Assembly: GCF_900100385.1 (NCBI RefSeq)
Contig: NZ_FNFC01000005.1
Coordinates: forward strand, 1-64,000
Length of the DNA stretch: 64,000 nucleotides
Reading direction: 5' to 3'
From: Halovenus aranensis
GTDB taxonomy: Archaea; Halobacteriota; Halobacteria; Halobacteriales; Haloarculaceae
The notes under the pieces were generated by a model. That model saw only the letters and a program-made list of their open reading frames with translations. It did not search any database and had not been told where the DNA came from. A program made the translations under genes and the position numbers. Below are positions 62,782 through 64,000 of this stretch, piece by piece; the stretch's first letter is position 1, and every line of letters begins with the position of its first letter.

Positions 62782-64000
62782 ATGAGCGACGAGGACAGCG
62801 CGTTCGATGCGGTTGTCGCAGACGTTGCCGAGCGGGTCGACCCCGACGGAGCCGAGCGTCAGGCGATGGAGGAGGCGGTTCAGCGGCTCAGAGAACGCAC
62901 CGCAGCGGCGCTCTCGGAACTCCCCGTCGACGCCGAGGTCATGCAGGTAGGTTCGACCGCGCGGGACACCTGGCTCGCCGGCGAGCGCGATATCGACCTC
63001 TTCGTCTGCTTTCCAACTGCTATCGACAGCGACGAACTGGAACGGTACGGTCTCGATGTCGGCCACAGCGTCCTCCCCGACGGTCGCGAGGAGTTCGCCG
63101 AACACCCCTACGTCGTCGGCGAGGTCGACGGCTTCGACGTCGACCTCGTCCCGTGTTACGCCGTCGATTCGGCGAGTGACATTCGGTCCTCGGTCGACCG
63201 GACGCCATTCCACACCCGGTATCTCCGCGAGCGAATGACCCCCGCCCTCGCCAGCGACGTGCGCGTCTGCAAACAGTTCATGCGCGGCATCGGTGTCTAC
63301 GGCAGCGACCTGAAAACGAAGGGATTCTCGGGGTACCTGACCGAGCTGTTAGTCCTCGAACACGGCGGCTTTCGCGGACTCGTCGAGGCCGCCGCCGACT
63401 GGAGTCCGCCCGTCCGGTTCGACCCAGCAGACCACGGGACCGCCTCGTTTGCCGACCCGGTGGTCGTCATCGACCCGACCGACCCCGAGCGCAACGTCGC
63501 GGCCGTCCTCTCGCGCGAGAACGTCGCCCGGTTCCAGCATTTCGCCCGAGAGTTACTTGACGAGCCCCGCGACGGGCTCTTCCGCCGGGAGGAGGTCGAG
63601 CCGCTCTCGGCATCTGCGGTGCGGGAGAGGTTTACGACCCGCGGCACAACACCACTGGCGCTCCGTCTCGACCGCCCAGACATCGTCGAAGACCAGCTGT
63701 GGCCACAGCTCGAACGTTCCAAGGAAGGTATCGGCGACGAACTCGTCCGCCGCGGGTTCGATATCTTCCGGACCGACGCCTTCGCTGACGATGAGACGGT
63801 CGTCTTGCTGTTCGAGCTTGCCGTCGCCGAGCGGCCGGCAATCGAGCGCCACACCGGGCCGCCTGTCCACGTTCAGGCCCACGCAGGACGGTTCTACGAC
63901 GGCTACGCCGAAAGCGACGCATACGGCCCGTTCATCGAGGACGACCGGTACGTCGTCGAGCGCGAGCGAGCGTTTACCAGCGCAGCGTCGTTTCTCGACA
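62782..64000 (+). CDS. cca: CCA-adding tRNA nucleotidyltransferase (partial at window end)
   Basis: This archaeal class I enzyme adds CCA to tRNA 3' ends, needed here since none of the tRNA genes encodes CCA. The catalytic motif VMQVGSTARDTWLAGERDID contains the GS and DxD residues; VDLVPCY gives the third carboxylate; the central and tail domains continue (RVCKQFMRGIGVYGSDLKTK, GFSGYLTELLVLEHGGF). The frame is open at the right edge, with 406 codons visible and the C-terminus missing. Start at ATG 62782. Confidence 0.95.
   Translation, partial: MSDEDSAFDAVVADVAERVDPDGAERQAMEEAVQRLRERTAAALSELPVDAEVMQVGSTARDTWLAGERDIDLFVCFPTAIDSDELERYGLDVGHSVLPDGREEFAEHPYVVGEVDGFDVDLVPCYAVDSASDIRSSVDRTPFHTRYLRERMTPALASDVRVCKQFMRGIGVYGSDLKTKGFSGYLTELLVLEHGGFRGLVEAAADWSPPVRFDPADHGTASFADPVVVIDPTDPERNVAAVLSRENVARFQHFARELLDEPRDGLFRREEVEPLSASAVRERFTTRGTTPLALRLDRPDIVEDQLWPQLERSKEGIGDELVRRGFDIFRTDAFADDETVVLLFELAVAERPAIERHTGPPVHVQAHAGRFYDGYAESDAYGPFIEDDRYVVERERAFTSAASFLD

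Overview
The window is a haloarchaeal (class Halobacteria) chromosome segment. The proteins are strongly acidic, the core DNA is GC-rich with C/G-ending codons, promoters are archaeal TATA boxes about 25-35 nt upstream of mostly leaderless starts, and the gene set is archaeal: thermosome subunits, TFB, family D polymerase large subunit, CDP-archaeol synthase, archaeal Trm1, class I CCA enzyme and NikR. No genus can be assigned from the sequence alone.

Region 1 (1-13682) is a decayed integrated island. Its right end is a 44-nt copy of the 3' half of a tRNA-Glu(CTC) at 13639-13682. The island extends left beyond the window. It carries an IS6-type element, a 478-bp inverted-repeat element beside a HerA remnant, a tyrosine-recombinase-like protein lacking catalytic residues, G-rich direct repeats, and an ISH8-type insertion splitting a small zinc protein gene (10-bp target duplication, reconstructible). 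A dense series of toxin-antitoxin-like loci follows: two head-to-head 5'-truncated regulators, a truncated nucleotidyltransferase, an intact MNT-HEPN pair, an AbiEi antitoxin whose AbiEii toxin is reduced to a C-terminal stub, a DUF433/PIN-like pair and an HTH/TumE-like pair.

Region 2 (13773-48832) is mostly core genome: MsrA, a thermosome subunit, a SnoaL-like histidine kinase, a Get3-like ATPase, DP2 with an intein in its active site (codons C936-Q1429), PPC/DUF296, CarS, Dph6, NikR, threonine synthase, prenyl synthase, an MscS channel in an operon with a 7TM histidine kinase, TFB, RNase HI, pyrophosphatase, HisB, endonuclease V, rhomboid protease and Trm1. An AT-richer CHAT-protease gene (20196-22343) stands out as foreign. 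tRNA-Val and tRNA-Pro lie here, and a 24-bp copy of the tRNA-Val 3' end lies about 80 bp from the gene.

Region 3 (48833-51266) is a second scar. A degenerate IS1341-type tnpB (three frameshifts, one nonsense codon, a catalytic Asp-to-Glu change) abuts a YihY/BrkB membrane gene that has lost its 5' half.

Region 4 (51381-64000) is core again: glutamine synthetase divergent from an Lrp regulator, a REC-PAS protein, a sodium/solute symporter, a second thermosome subunit sharing a 17-bp promoter block with the first, a 7TM kinase, prephenate dehydratase, an ArsN2-like acetyltransferase overlapping a trans-sulfuration gene, tRNA-Asn and the 5' part of cca. Convergent and divergent pairs with overlaps of a few bases make it compact.
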